Below are positions 32,830 through 41,212 of a stretch of DNA of 47,407 nucleotides, piece by piece. The notes below the pieces were generated by a model, which was given only the letters and a program-made list of their open reading frames with translations, was not told the DNA's origin and made no database searches. A program made the translations under genes and the position numbers. The stretch is from Xanthobacteraceae bacterium (lineage in GTDB: Bacteria; Pseudomonadota; Alphaproteobacteria; Rhizobiales; Xanthobacteraceae). Positions within the stretch are counted from its first letter, which is position 1. Every line of letters starts with the position of its first letter. Location: NCBI GenBank assembly GCA_030037885.1, contig JASHPU010000184.1, forward strand, positions 1 to 47,407, written 5' to 3'.

Positions 32830-33273
32830 CTAAAAACGCTGTCCCTGCCGATAGTGCGGCGGCGCCGCGTCGGCGTCGACGATCATCTTGCCGATCGGCC
32901 ACAGCGCGATGCCGGCGAGTTTCAAGTGCGCCCAGGCGAACGGAATGCCGATGATGGTCAGGGCGAGCAGGGTCGCGGCAATGAGATGCCCGAGCGCCAG
33001 CCACCAGCCGGCCAGCACCAGCCATACGATATTGCCGAGGAGCCCGAACGGCCCGGTGCCGACGTCCTCGGTGCCGAGATATTCGGCGCGCGACACCGCC
33101 CTGCGGCCGAACGGCAGCAACGCGTAGGAGGCGATGTTGAAGGCGGCGCGGGCCCACGGTATTCCGACGATGGTGATCACCATGATCAGCGCGGCGAACA
33201 GCCAGCCGACCGCCATCTCCAGGCCGCCGAAAATCATCCAAAGGACGTTGAGCAGCAAAGCAACCGGCGACAT
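32830..33273 (-). CDS. YccF-domain inner membrane protein
   Basis: A 147-residue protein with two copies of the YccF repeat. Each is a hydrophobic hairpin ending in a conserved glycine-proline: IMVITIVGIPWARAAFNIASYALLPFGR (about 30-57) and LLALTIIGIPFAWAHLKLAGIALWPIG (about 101-128). Four membrane segments are expected. The function is unknown. The stop lies close to family C copy 3. Confidence 0.88.
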   Translation of the reverse strand: MSPVALLLNVLWMIFGGLEMAVGWLFAALIMVITIVGIPWARAAFNIASYALLPFGRRAVSRAEYLGTEDVGTGPFGLLGNIVWLVLAGWWLALGHLIAATLLALTIIGIPFAWAHLKLAGIALWPIGKMIVDADAAPPHYRQGQRF

Positions 33274-33378
33274 GGCGAACCTGAAACGTCTTGCCGCGGC
33301 GTCACGGCGCCGCAGCCGCCATGTAGGCAGCCCGTCGCCAATCCGCCAGGGACAGAATTGCGCCGCGCGGCGCTCAGT

Positions 33379-34926
33379 TCAGGCCCGATAATCCGCCGCG
33401 ACGGTCTCGTCCAGCTCAGCCGATTTCGCGCGCATGGCCCGAAACACGGGCGTCAACACAACGACCACGAGCAGGTTGAGGATCGCCGTGTAGAGCGCCG
33501 TATAGCCCGGGAAGGTATGGCCGCCGATCGCCAGCGGGTAGCTCGGGGCAAGTTTCGCCGCGACGAACATCCAGCAACCGACGCCGGTCCCGACCGCCCA
33601 GCCGATGAGCAGCGCCCAATCGTCGAACCAGCGCGTATAGACCCCCAGCATCACCGACGGCACCGTCTGGATGATCAGGATGCCGCCAAGGAGCTGCAGG
33701 TAGATGGCATATTGCGTCGGCACGAAAATGATGAAGACGAGCGCACCCAGCTTGACGATGAGCGACACCCACTTCGCCATTTGCGCTTCCTTACGGTCGC
33801 TCGGATTCCTGTTGAAGAATTCACGATAGATATTGCGGGTGTAAAGATTGGCCGAGGCGATCGACATGATCGCGGCCGGCACCAGGGCGCCAATGCCGAC
33901 GGCGGCGAAGGCAAAGCCGACGAACCACGACGGAAAGCTGTGCAGGAACAGCGCCGGCACCGCGAAATTGTTACCGAACTGTTTGAAGCCTGCGGCGTAT
34001 TCGGGCAGGCCGCTCACTCCTGCGGCAATTGCGAAAAAGCCCATAAGGGCGAGCAGACCGAGCATGAACGTGTAGCCCGGCAGGATCGCGGCATTGCGGC
34101 GCACGGCGCGGCCGCTGCTGGCGCTGAGGATGCCGGTGATGGAGTGCGGATAGAGGAAAAGCGCAAACGCCGAGCCGAGCACCAGCGTGGCGTAGACGCC
34201 GTAGGCGCCGGTCGTGTGGGCGCCGGGAGCGGCCAACAGCAGCTTCGCCGGCGGCACGGCGGCAAAGATTTTTCCGAAGCCGCCGAGCTGGATCGGAATG
34301 ACGATCACGGCGACGAACGCCGTGGTGTAGATCAGCAGATCCTTGACGATCGCGATCGAGGCGGGCGCGCGCAGGCCGCTCGAATAGGTGAAGGCAGCCA
34401 GAACGATAAAGGCGATGATCAGCGGCAGATCGCCGGCATAGCCGGTGCCGGAAATGCCAAGCCCGGCGATGACGACTTGCAGGCCGACCAGTTGCAGCGC
34501 GATATACGGCATGGTTGCGACGATGCCGGTGATCGCCACCGCCAGCGCCAGCCAGCGATTGCCGAAACGGCCGCGCACGAAGTCGCCCGCCGTGATGTAT
34601 TGGTGCTTGTGACAGACATGCCAGAGCCGCGGGAAGGGCAGGAACAGGATCGGGTAGATGAGGATGGCGTAGGGCACCGCGAAGAAAGCGATGGCGCCGG
34701 CGCCGAAGGCCAGCGCCGGAACGGCGACGAAAGTATAGGCAGTGTAGATATCGCCGCCGATCAGAAACCAGGTGATAATCGTGCCGAAGCGCCGCCCGCC
34801 CAAACCCCACTCGTGCAGCTGGTCGAGATCGCCCCTGCGCCATTTGGCGGCCGCAAAGCCCAGCCACGTGATGAAGGCAAACAACAGCACGAAGATGATC
34901 AGAGCGGTCCAATTGACCTCAGCCAC
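33379..34926 (-). CDS. Sodium:solute symporter family protein (MctP-like)
   Basis: A 515-residue permease with about 13 hydrophobic segments of the SSS (LeuT-fold) family. FEATURES include GLGGRRFGTIITWFLIGGD near 41-59 and LFLYPHSITGILSASS. The pattern with KHQYITAGDFVRGRFG resembles MctP-type monocarboxylate (lactate/pyruvate/alanine) uniporter-symporters of rhizobia. A DUF3311 small protein is encoded 63 bases upstream, the standard partner arrangement. It should import small organic acids; exact substrate is inferred from similarity only. Confidence 0.88.
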   Translation of the reverse strand: MAEVNWTALIIFVLLFAFITWLGFAAAKWRRGDLDQLHEWGLGGRRFGTIITWFLIGGDIYTAYTFVAVPALAFGAGAIAFFAVPYAILIYPILFLPFPRLWHVCHKHQYITAGDFVRGRFGNRWLALAVAITGIVATMPYIALQLVGLQVVIAGLGISGTGYAGDLPLIIAFIVLAAFTYSSGLRAPASIAIVKDLLIYTTAFVAVIVIPIQLGGFGKIFAAVPPAKLLLAAPGAHTTGAYGVYATLVLGSAFALFLYPHSITGILSASSGRAVRRNAAILPGYTFMLGLLALMGFFAIAAGVSGLPEYAAGFKQFGNNFAVPALFLHSFPSWFVGFAFAAVGIGALVPAAIMSIASANLYTRNIYREFFNRNPSDRKEAQMAKWVSLIVKLGALVFIIFVPTQYAIYLQLLGGILIIQTVPSVMLGVYTRWFDDWALLIGWAVGTGVGCWMFVAAKLAPSYPLAIGGHTFPGYTALYTAILNLLVVVVLTPVFRAMRAKSAELDETVAADYRA

Positions 34927-34989
34927 GGCATTTCTCCCCGGTTTTCTACTTTGGTGCTCTGCGCGGCCGTTCGTTCAAGAAACGAAGAA

Positions 34990-35196
34990 CTATTCCTCGG
35001 TCGCGAAGTACACGATCGCGATCAAAACCGCGCTGATAATCACCCAGAGCATCTGGTACCAATAGAAGAATGGAATTCCCACCCAAGAAGGTTCGACTTT
35101 GTTGTAGTAAGAGGGCCAAAGCAAAAAGACGAATTGGACGAGGAGAAGCAGATACCACCAGCTCCATCCCGATCGATTTTCGGTTTGCTGATCCAT
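34990..35196 (-). CDS. DUF3311 small membrane protein, partner of the symporter
   Basis: A 68-residue protein starting at the ATG at 35196, with GGGGGA upstream. The frame continues to 35352 but that leader is repeat-like. It has two hydrophobic segments (about 13-28 and 45-63), with YYNKVEPSWVGIPFFYWYQM between. This is the DUF3311 pattern, usually encoded next to sodium:solute symporters and thought to be an accessory subunit, as YhdT is for PanF. Here it is directly upstream of such a gene on the same strand. Confidence 0.87.
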   Translation of the reverse strand: MDQQTENRSGWSWWYLLLLVQFVFLLWPSYYNKVEPSWVGIPFFYWYQMLWVIISAVLIAIVYFATEE

Positions 35197-35377
35197 GATT
35201 TCCCCCAGTGCTGCTTCTCGACCGTCCACCCGAACATTATAGTTCGCCATCGGGCTGTTTAGCGCCCTTGCGGTGAAGAATAGCCCCGGCGCGGCGCGAT
35301 GCAAAGCGACTTTCGTGCTACGGATGCGTGCTGCGGATGCGCGCTGCGGCAACGCCGCAATCGACAGCGGCAGCGCG

Positions 35378-36235
35378 TTACGCCGCGCTTTTTTCGGCCG
35401 TAACGGCGCGCTGCATGAAGTCGACGAAGACGCGGGCGATCTCGTCCTCGTAGGCGCCCCATTCCGGGAACGGGATCAGCGGCACGTCCTGGTCGCTGAT
35501 CGGCAGGCGGTGCAGCTCGCTGCCCGATATGAGTTTTTGGGCGACGAGGCCGGAGGCGCTGGAATGGGTATTGTCGTTGCCCGGAATGATGATGGTGGGG
35601 ACCTTGATGGAGCGCAGCTCCTGCTCGGTGACGCCCATCACCGGCAGGTTGGCGCCAGCTTCGAAAATCTGCTTCCAGCGGGTGAACACCGTGATGAATT
35701 TGTCGACCGGCAGCCTGGCGAGGTAATCCTGGCCGCGCGGGTTCTCCTTGAAGCGCTCCTTCCAGGCGTCCATGGCGCAGACCGCCGCCATGCCGCCGCT
35801 CTGCGCGGCGCTGATGAATTGGCCGTAATACTGCTCCGGCAGGCGGCCGGCGGCGAACGCGCCGCCGGTGACGCGCAGCAAGAGCAGCCCGCGCACGGCT
35901 TGCGGATAGCGCAGATAAAACCGGATCGAGGTGCGGGCGCCGGCCGACGAGCCGGAAAAGAACGCCGGCAGCGCGTCGCGGCTCGCCATCAATTCGTACA
36001 TGTCGCCGAGCCACATCGCCTCTTCGCCCGCGTCGCCCTCAATCCAGAGATCGGACGCGCCGGTATTGCGGCGGTCATGCAGCATGACGCGGAAGCCGTT
36101 TTGGGCGATCTTGCCCGCCAGCGGAATGAATTCGTCGTGGCCGCGCCGGCCGCCCGTCGTCATCATGACCCACGGGCCGCGGTCGCCGACCGTCCGCCAG
36201 TTGATGTTGACGCCGCGAATGGTGCTGACAGGCAT
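35378..36235 (-). CDS. Alpha/beta-fold hydrolase
   Basis: A 285-residue protein starting at the ATG at 36235, with GAGGAAA upstream; the open frame reaches 36385 but overlaps a repeat and tRNA-Gly. The nucleophile elbow is FSGSSAGART with S97. The oxyanion region is MMTTGGRRGHDEF (about 24-36), and VPTIIIPGNDNTHSS gives the strand before the acid residue. EWGAYEDEIARVFVDFMQRAV is a C-terminal helix. No signal peptide. The substrate is unknown; nearby transporters suggest an ester or lactone of an imported compound. Confidence 0.87.
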   Translation of the reverse strand: MPVSTIRGVNINWRTVGDRGPWVMMTTGGRRGHDEFIPLAGKIAQNGFRVMLHDRRNTGASDLWIEGDAGEEAMWLGDMYELMASRDALPAFFSGSSAGARTSIRFYLRYPQAVRGLLLLRVTGGAFAAGRLPEQYYGQFISAAQSGGMAAVCAMDAWKERFKENPRGQDYLARLPVDKFITVFTRWKQIFEAGANLPVMGVTEQELRSIKVPTIIIPGNDNTHSSASGLVAQKLISGSELHRLPISDQDVPLIPFPEWGAYEDEIARVFVDFMQRAVTAEKSAA

Positions 36236-36260
36236 GGCCGTTTCCTCGATTGGTTGCCGG

Positions 36261-36344
36261 ACCGTAGCCCGGATGAGCAAAGTGACATCCGGGATCTTGT
36301 TAGTCGCTTGCTTCCCGCATTGCGCTGCGCTCATGCGGGCCACG
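36261..36344. repeat. REP-like palindrome, family C (copy 4)
   Basis: ACCGTAGCCCGGATGAGCAA followed by AGTGACATCCGGGAT, joined to TCCCGCATTGCGCTGCGCTC followed by ATGCGGGCCA. It lies between the hydrolase gene and tRNA-Gly. Confidence 0.8.
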
Positions 36345-36352
36345 AAAAGAGC

Positions 36353-36427
36353 TGGAGCGGGCGATGGGAATCGAACCCACGACACTCAGCTTGGGAAGCT
36401 GATGTTCTACCACTGAACTACGCCCGC
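36353..36427 (-). tRNA. tRNA-Gly (anticodon CCC)
   Basis: A complete 75-base cloverleaf on the minus strand with encoded CCA. The acceptor stem is GCGGGCG/CGCCCGC. Anticodon stem TCAGC/GCTGA encloses TTCCCAA, and the T arm is GTGGG-TTCGATT-CCCAT. It reads GGG codons. Confidence 0.96.
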
Positions 36428-36461
36428 ACCGGTTTCCAGCATAGCCAAGTTGGCGAGCGAG

Positions 36462-36489
36462 CGGCAAGGGCGTGGCGGCAAGGGCGTGG
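36462..36489. repeat. Perfect 14-bp tandem duplication after tRNA-Gly
   Basis: CGGCAAGGGCGTGG occurs at 36462-36475 and directly again at 36476-36489, about 35 bases upstream of the tRNA-Gly gene in its direction of transcription. Confidence 0.8.
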
Positions 36490-36621
36490 CGGCCAAACCT
36501 TTCCAGGTCGCGGTTACCGCTCGTTACGTCGCGATGACCCGTTTCGGCAGCCGAGTTCCATGAGACCAAATATTGACCACAGTTGCGTGGAATTTGGCCT
36601 GCAATTGCGGGAGATGCGGGC

Positions 36622-36798
36622 ATGGGTGCCGTCAGATTTTTCTGTCCGAACACCGGCGGCGAGATCGATCCCGGAATCGAGGAGATCGAGTCCGCCTCCG
36701 CCGCAACGCAATTCACCGCGCTCTACGTGCGCTGCGCCCATTGCGGCGAGCATCACGAAATCAAGATCGAGGACGCGGTGCTGAACGAAGCCGCATAG
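36622..36798 (+). CDS. Small zinc-ribbon-like protein
   Basis: A 58-residue protein starting at the ATG at 36622. It has a CPNTG near residues 7-11 and CAHCGEHHE near 38-46, a pair of cysteine motifs that could bind one zinc ion, with acidic stretches between and after. It is probably a soluble, cytoplasmic protein. I do not recognise a named family, and its partners are unknown. It converges on the DUF3175 gene with only 6 bases between. Confidence 0.7.
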   Translation: MGAVRFFCPNTGGEIDPGIEEIESASAATQFTALYVRCAHCGEHHEIKIEDAVLNEAA

Positions 36799-36804
36799 TC
36801 CGCG

Positions 36805-37155
36805 CTACGCGCGCCCGAACTGATGACGCAGTTCGACTTTGGCCTTCTCCAGCGTGCGGCGCCGGCCGGCCGGCAAATTCTTGCCGGCGCGGTTGATGTA
36901 AAACACCAGCATCGACAAGGCCGACCGGTACGGCTCGCCCTTGCGGCGGCGGCTTCGTTCCGCCGAACGTTTCAATGACGCGGCGATGCGTTTGGGGTCC
37001 TTCAGCTTGAAAACGCCGCCTTGGAGGTCGAGCGCATCGCTTTCCTTGGTGACCCGAGCGGACCAATAGCGCGTGCCTTTGCGGCGGCGCGCGGAGCCGC
37101 GGCTCGTTGGCCGGCGCGAAGACGTTTTCTTGCGGCGAGCAGCGGCTTTTGCCAT
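36805..37155 (-). CDS. DUF3175-family protein
   Basis: A 116-residue, highly basic protein starting at the ATG at 37155; the frame is open to 37233 but the leader is not conserved-looking. The N-terminus MAKAAARRKKTSSRRPTSRG is disordered and could bind nucleic acid. The core YWSARVTKESDALDLQGGVF with KLKDPKRIAASLKRSAERS and SALSMLVFYINRAGKNL is the DUF3175 signature. The function is unknown. Confidence 0.85.
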   Translation of the reverse strand: MAKAAARRKKTSSRRPTSRGSARRRKGTRYWSARVTKESDALDLQGGVFKLKDPKRIAASLKRSAERSRRRKGEPYRSALSMLVFYINRAGKNLPAGRRRTLEKAKVELRHQFGRA

Positions 37156-37387
37156 GGCTAAATCCTGCAGCGTCCTGATGAGGAAAAACGCTGCGACCGA
37201 GTTTGGTTCCGCGCCGACGACGTAGCTCATCATCCTCGCCGTCGAGCGAAGGTGGGGCGCGGCAATCCCGAAATGACGAAAGGCGCGTCACTGCCTCCGC
37301 TTGGTCTACCGCGGCACACCGGCTAGGTTCTGCTTGCCGGCGCCCAAAAGACCGTGCCGGAGGCCTTAAGGACGGCATGGGAACGCC

Positions 37388-38188
37388 ATGGACGACGCGG
37401 CGCAAATCATCATCGACAAGGTGAATCATACCTACCGGCCGCCGCGCGGCCGGCCGGTGCTGGCGTTGGCCGATGTATCGCTCGAGGTGCGGCCGCGCGA
37501 ATTCTTGGCGCTGCTCGGCCCGTCGGGCTGCGGAAAATCGACGTTGCTCTATCTCCTCGGCGGCTTCTTGCCGACCGAAGCCGGTCGTATCCTGGTCGAG
37601 GGCAAGCCGGTCGCCGCGCCCGGGCCCGATCGCGGCATCGTGTTTCAGCATTTTGCGCTGTTCCCGTGGAAAACCGTGCGCGGCAACGTTTTGTACGGCC
37701 TGGAGCGCCAGCGGATGCCGCGCAGCGAACGCGAGCAGCGCGCGCAGGCCTTCATCGACCTGGTCGGGCTCAAAGGTTTCGAGGACAGCTACCCGTCGCA
37801 ACTGTCCGGCGGCATGAGGCAGCGCACCGCGATCGCCCGCACGCTCGCTTTCGACCCGAACATTTTGCTCATGGACGAGCCGTTCGGCGCGCTCGATGCG
37901 CAGACCCGCTCGCTGATGCAGACCGAGCTGCTTGGCATCTGGCAGCGCACGCCCAAGACCGTCGTCTTCGTCACCCACGACGTGCAGGAGGCGGTTTATC
38001 TCGCCGACCGCGTCGCGGTGATGTCGGCGCGGCCCGGCCGCATCAAGGCGATCGTCGATACCAAATTCAAATTTGGCGCGCGCGATCCGGGTGTCTTTCG
38101 CAGCAAAGAGTTTGTCGAAAAAGTCGACGAATTGTGGGACCTGGTGCGCGTCGAGGCGCTCAAGGCCCAGGAGGAGAAGGTGGCGTGA
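37388..38188 (+). CDS. ABC transporter ATP-binding protein, SsuB/TauB type
   Basis: A 266-residue nucleotide-binding subunit. Walker A is GPSGCGKST (44-52), the Q-loop region is GIVFQHFALFPWKTV, the signature is LSGGMRQR and Walker B is ILLMDEPFGALD. The switch histidine is in VTHDVQEA. It powers uptake by the permeases downstream. The type matches nitrate/sulfonate/taurine importers. The following permease gene is separated by a REP pair (38199-38342) but is on the same strand, so the genes are probably co-transcribed. Confidence 0.95.
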   Translation: MDDAAQIIIDKVNHTYRPPRGRPVLALADVSLEVRPREFLALLGPSGCGKSTLLYLLGGFLPTEAGRILVEGKPVAAPGPDRGIVFQHFALFPWKTVRGNVLYGLERQRMPRSEREQRAQAFIDLVGLKGFEDSYPSQLSGGMRQRTAIARTLAFDPNILLMDEPFGALDAQTRSLMQTELLGIWQRTPKTVVFVTHDVQEAVYLADRVAVMSARPGRIKAIVDTKFKFGARDPGVFRSKEFVEKVDELWDLVRVEALKAQEEKVA

Positions 38189-38198
38189 CTTTCACTTT

Positions 38199-38342
38199 CG
38201 TCATTCCGGCCGAGCGAGCGCAGCGAGCGAGAGCCGGAATCCATAACCACAATCGGCGCCGAACGGGCACTGCGGCGTTATTTCGATTTGGCTGGGGTTA
38301 TGGATTCCGGATTCGCCGCTTCGCGGCGCCCCGGAATGACGG
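38199..38342. repeat. Paired REP-like element, family E
   Basis: CGTCATTCCGGCCGAGCGAG and an internal hairpin are followed by CCGGAATCCATAACC, then inverted GGTTATGGATTCCGG, CGCCGCTTCGCGGCG and CCCCGGAATGACGG. The whole is a large palindrome of two REPs inside an ABC transporter operon, where it could set the ratio of ATPase to permease. Confidence 0.8.
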
Positions 38343-38357
38343 GCATGGGAGCGCGGC

Positions 38358-39101
38358 GTGACTTCGACTGCATTCCGCTACCTGCCGCTCGTTCTGCTGG
38401 CGCTCGCCTGGGAGGCGGTGGCGCGGTTCAACATCGTCGATTCGCAGGCACTGCCGCCGCTCTCCAAGGTCGCGGTCGCCTGGTTCGATCTCATGCGCGA
38501 CGGCTCGCTCGTCAGCAACGGTGCGGTGTCGCTCTATCGCGGCTCGGTCGGGCTGTTGCTCGCCATCCTGATCGGCGGCGGGCTCGGCATGGCCATGGCG
38601 CGCTGGCGGCTGTTTGACGTGTTCGTCAACCCGCTGGTGCAGCTGTTCTATCCGTTGCCCAAATCGGCGCTCATCCCGGTGACGGTAATCTGGCTCGGCT
38701 TCGGCGACGGCTCGAAAATTCTTCTGATCTTTCTCGCCTGCATGATCCCGGTGACGATCGGCGCCTATAACGGCGCCCGCGGCAGCGAGCAGGTTTTGGT
38801 GTGGTCGGCGCGCAGCATGGGCGCGAGCCGGATGCGCATGATGTGGGACGTGGTGATGCCGAGCGCGCTGCCGGAGCTGCTCAACGGCGTCCGCACGGCG
38901 CTGGCGCTCGCCTTCATCCTCATCGTCAGCTCGGAGCTGATCGCTTCCCAGCAGGGTTTTGGCTACCTGATCGGCTATCTGGGCTCGACCGGCGCCTACG
39001 AGGCCATGTACGCGGTGGTGCTCACCGTGGCATTCCTCGGCTTTACCGCCGACCGCGTTTATCAGGTCATCATGCAATGGCTGCTGCAATGGCGCGAGTA
39101 G
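38358..39101 (+). CDS. ABC transporter permease, SsuC/TauC type (1)
   Basis: A 247-residue inner-membrane protein starting at a GTG at 38358. It has about six hydrophobic segments and the EAA loop that contacts the ATPase (VLVWSARSMGASRMRMMWDV followed by VMPSALPEL). The class takes up sulfonates, nitrate, pyrimidines or related small molecules. Its TAG overlaps the start of the second permease by about 13 bases. Confidence 0.93.
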   Translation: MTSTAFRYLPLVLLALAWEAVARFNIVDSQALPPLSKVAVAWFDLMRDGSLVSNGAVSLYRGSVGLLLAILIGGGLGMAMARWRLFDVFVNPLVQLFYPLPKSALIPVTVIWLGFGDGSKILLIFLACMIPVTIGAYNGARGSEQVLVWSARSMGASRMRMMWDVVMPSALPELLNGVRTALALAFILIVSSELIASQQGFGYLIGYLGSTGAYEAMYAVVLTVAFLGFTADRVYQVIMQWLLQWRE

Positions 39102-39925
39102 ACGACCAGCCGACACTGGCGGCCGCGGCGGCCGACCTGACGCAAGCGGCGGCGCGCCGCCTCGATCTCGTATTTCGCAGCGGCGCGGCTTTGTTGTCCA
39201 TCCTGCTGCTGTTGATCTGCTGGGAGCTGTTCGCGCGCAGCGGCAGGGTGACGATGTTCATGCTGCCGCCGTTTTCCGTCGTCGCCGAGCAGATCAAGAC
39301 CGACGCGCTTTCCGGCGACCTGTGGCGCAATCTCGGCGTGACGCTGTATCGCGCGCTGGCCGGATTTGCGATCGCCGCCTGCATCGGAATCGTGCTCGGC
39401 GTATCGATGTCGCGCAACCGGGTCGTGCGCTGGTTCTGCGATCCGATCATCTCGGTCGGCTTTCCAATGCCGAAAATCGCGTTTTTGCCGGTCATCATCC
39501 TGTGGCTCGGCGTCTATGACGTGTCGAAGATCTGCGTCGTGGTGTTCGATGCGATCTTTCCCGTGGTCACGGCGACGCTGGCGGGCATCGCCGCGGTCGA
39601 CAAGGAGCTGGTGTGGTCGGCCCGCAACATGGGAGCGAGCGAACGGCAGCTGACGTGGCAGATCATGCTGCCGGCGGCGGCGCCGCAAATCCTCACCGGC
39701 CTGCAGGTCGCGCTGCCGATTGCCCTGATCGTCGAGATCATCGCCGAGATGGTGATGGGCGGCTATGGGCTCGGCGGCGCCATGATGAGCGCGTCGCGCT
39801 TTGCCAATTCGCCGGGCGTGTTCGCCGGCATCGTCGAGATCGCCGTCGTCGGCTTTTTGCTGATCCGGGCGATGGCCGTGCTGCGCCGGCGCCTGTTGAG
39901 CTGGCATCAGGAAACGGCCGAGTGA
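39089..39925 (+). CDS. ABC transporter permease, SsuC/TauC type (2)
   Basis: A 278-residue permease. The ATG at 39089 is used; another at 39077 is possible. After an Ala-rich hydrophilic leader (1-28) come six membrane segments, with the EAA loop LVWSARNMGASERQLTWQIM followed by LPAAAPQI. It is clearly different in sequence from permease 1, so the two may form a heterodimer or belong to separate importers. Overlap with the previous gene implies coupled translation. Confidence 0.92.
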   Translation: MARVDDQPTLAAAAADLTQAAARRLDLVFRSGAALLSILLLLICWELFARSGRVTMFMLPPFSVVAEQIKTDALSGDLWRNLGVTLYRALAGFAIAACIGIVLGVSMSRNRVVRWFCDPIISVGFPMPKIAFLPVIILWLGVYDVSKICVVVFDAIFPVVTATLAGIAAVDKELVWSARNMGASERQLTWQIMLPAAAPQILTGLQVALPIALIVEIIAEMVMGGYGLGGAMMSASRFANSPGVFAGIVEIAVVGFLLIRAMAVLRRRLLSWHQETAE

Positions 39926-39945
39926 AACGGCACATAGGGCTCTCG

Positions 39946-39975
39946 GTGCAGGAGGCCGCGAAGCGGTTGCAATAG
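39946..39975 (+). pseudogene. Fossil 3' end of a substrate-binding-protein gene
   Basis: This 30-base stretch reads VQEAAKRLQ-stop, the same C-terminus as the ABC substrate-binding protein ending at 41131 (26 of 30 bases identical by eye). The few codons before it (HIGLS against YADLS) are also similar. No open frame leads into it. It is the tail of a lost homologous gene. Confidence 0.6.
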
Positions 39976-40052
39976 CGGCGGGCTGCGCCGGCCCGCTGTG
40001 ACGACGAGGCCGATTGCCAGCCCGGCTTCGGCCGCCGTAGCATCGTTGCGTT

Positions 40053-40082
40053 CATGACTATGTCGTCCATGACTATGTCGTC
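40053..40082. repeat. Perfect 15-bp tandem duplication upstream of a substrate-binding-protein gene
   Basis: CATGACTATGTCGTC occurs at 40053-40067 and again at 40068-40082, ending 47 bases before the ATG at 40130. Confidence 0.85.
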
Positions 40083-40129
40083 CGGCACCCCGCATTTGTG
40101 CCGCGGCGGCGCAAGATTGGGAGGAAACA

Positions 40130-41131
40130 ATGCGGCTCGTGCGAATTGTATTCGCGGGATTTTTTGCTCTGCTGCTCACCGCCGGCGGCGCCGCCAACGC
40201 CGATCCGCTGAAAATACGCGCCGGCTGGGTGGCGCCTGGAAACTGGTTCTCGATCTGGCTGCAGAAGAAGGACCTCGCCAGGCATTTCGGCCAGTCCTAC
40301 GTGTTGGTGCCGGTGCACTATGTCGGCACGCCGCCGATGGTCACGGCGCTTGCCACCAATGAGGTCGATATCGCCAATCTGGCCTTTTCGACGCTCGGCA
40401 TCGCCATCCAGAATGCCGGACTGAATGATCTGCGCGTCATCGCCGACGAATTCCAGGACGGCGTGCCCGGCTATTATTCGCAGGAATACATGGTGCTCAA
40501 GGATAGCCCGATCCACAAGGTCGAGGACCTCAAGGGCAAGGTGGTCGCCACCAACGCCGAAGGCAGCGCCGTCGACGTCGCCATGAAGGCGATGCTGCAC
40601 AAGCACGGGCTCGAGCCGAACCGCGACTACACCATAATCGAGGCGCCGTTTCCGGCGATGCGCGCCATGCTGGCGGAGAAGAAGGTCGATCTCATCCCGG
40701 CGGTGCTGCCGTTCTCCTACGATCCGGCGCTACGCAGCATCGCCCGCGACCTGTTCGTGGCGCGCGACGCGCTCGGTATCACCGACTTCGTGACGTGGCA
40801 GGCGCGCAAGCCGTTCCTCGACAAGAACCGCGCCGCCTTGGTCGATTTCATGGAGGATTCGCTCCGCATCACGCGTTGGTACGAGGACCCCGCCAATCAT
40901 CAGGCCGCCATGCAAATCCTCGGCGATCTGGTGAAGCGGCCGCCGCAGATCTTTGATTGGGTTTTCACCAAGCGCGACGTCTATCACGATCCCAATATGC
41001 TGCCGAACCTCGACGCGCTGCAGAAGAACGTCGACGCGACGCACGAGCTCGGCTTCACCAGGGCGAGCTTCGACGTCAAGCAATACGCTGATCTGTCGAT
41101 CGTGCAGGAGGCGGCGAAGCGGCTGCAGTGA
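40130..41131 (+). CDS. ABC transporter substrate-binding protein (SsuA/NMT1-like) 1
   Basis: A 333-residue periplasmic protein. The ATG at 40130 is preceded by GGGAGGAAACA. The signal peptide is MRLVRIVFAGFFALLLTAGG, cut near ANA-D. The binding-protein fold shows LKIRAGWVAPGNWFSIWLQK, HYVGTPPMVTALATNEVDIAN, VEDLKGKVVATNAEGS and DALGITDF. This fits the aliphatic-sulfonate/nitrate/NMT1-like group that pairs with SsuB/SsuC-type components, here just upstream. The ligand is unknown. It ends QEAAKRLQ, matching the fossil tail at 39946. Confidence 0.9.
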   Translation: MRLVRIVFAGFFALLLTAGGAANADPLKIRAGWVAPGNWFSIWLQKKDLARHFGQSYVLVPVHYVGTPPMVTALATNEVDIANLAFSTLGIAIQNAGLNDLRVIADEFQDGVPGYYSQEYMVLKDSPIHKVEDLKGKVVATNAEGSAVDVAMKAMLHKHGLEPNRDYTIIEAPFPAMRAMLAEKKVDLIPAVLPFSYDPALRSIARDLFVARDALGITDFVTWQARKPFLDKNRAALVDFMEDSLRITRWYEDPANHQAAMQILGDLVKRPPQIFDWVFTKRDVYHDPNMLPNLDALQKNVDATHELGFTRASFDVKQYADLSIVQEAAKRLQ

Positions 41132-41163
41132 AGATTTGCGTGAGTTAAATCGGGTCGCCCGCT

Positions 41164-41200
41164 CGTCATTGCGAGAAGCGAAGCGACGAAGCATTCCTCA
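41164..41200. repeat. Small REP-like sequence, family G
   Basis: CGTCATTGCGAGAAGCGAAG then CGACGAAGCATTCCTCAC lies in the 81-base gap before the next gene. Confidence 0.55.
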
Positions 41201-41212
41201 CGGTGACAATCC

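Noticed and set aside
32725..35262. An 845-codon open frame on the plus strand
   Set aside because: It lies antisense to the symporter, DUF3311 and YccF genes, is full of Arg/Gln/Asp/His as expected for the reverse frame of GC-rich membrane genes, and shows no domain.
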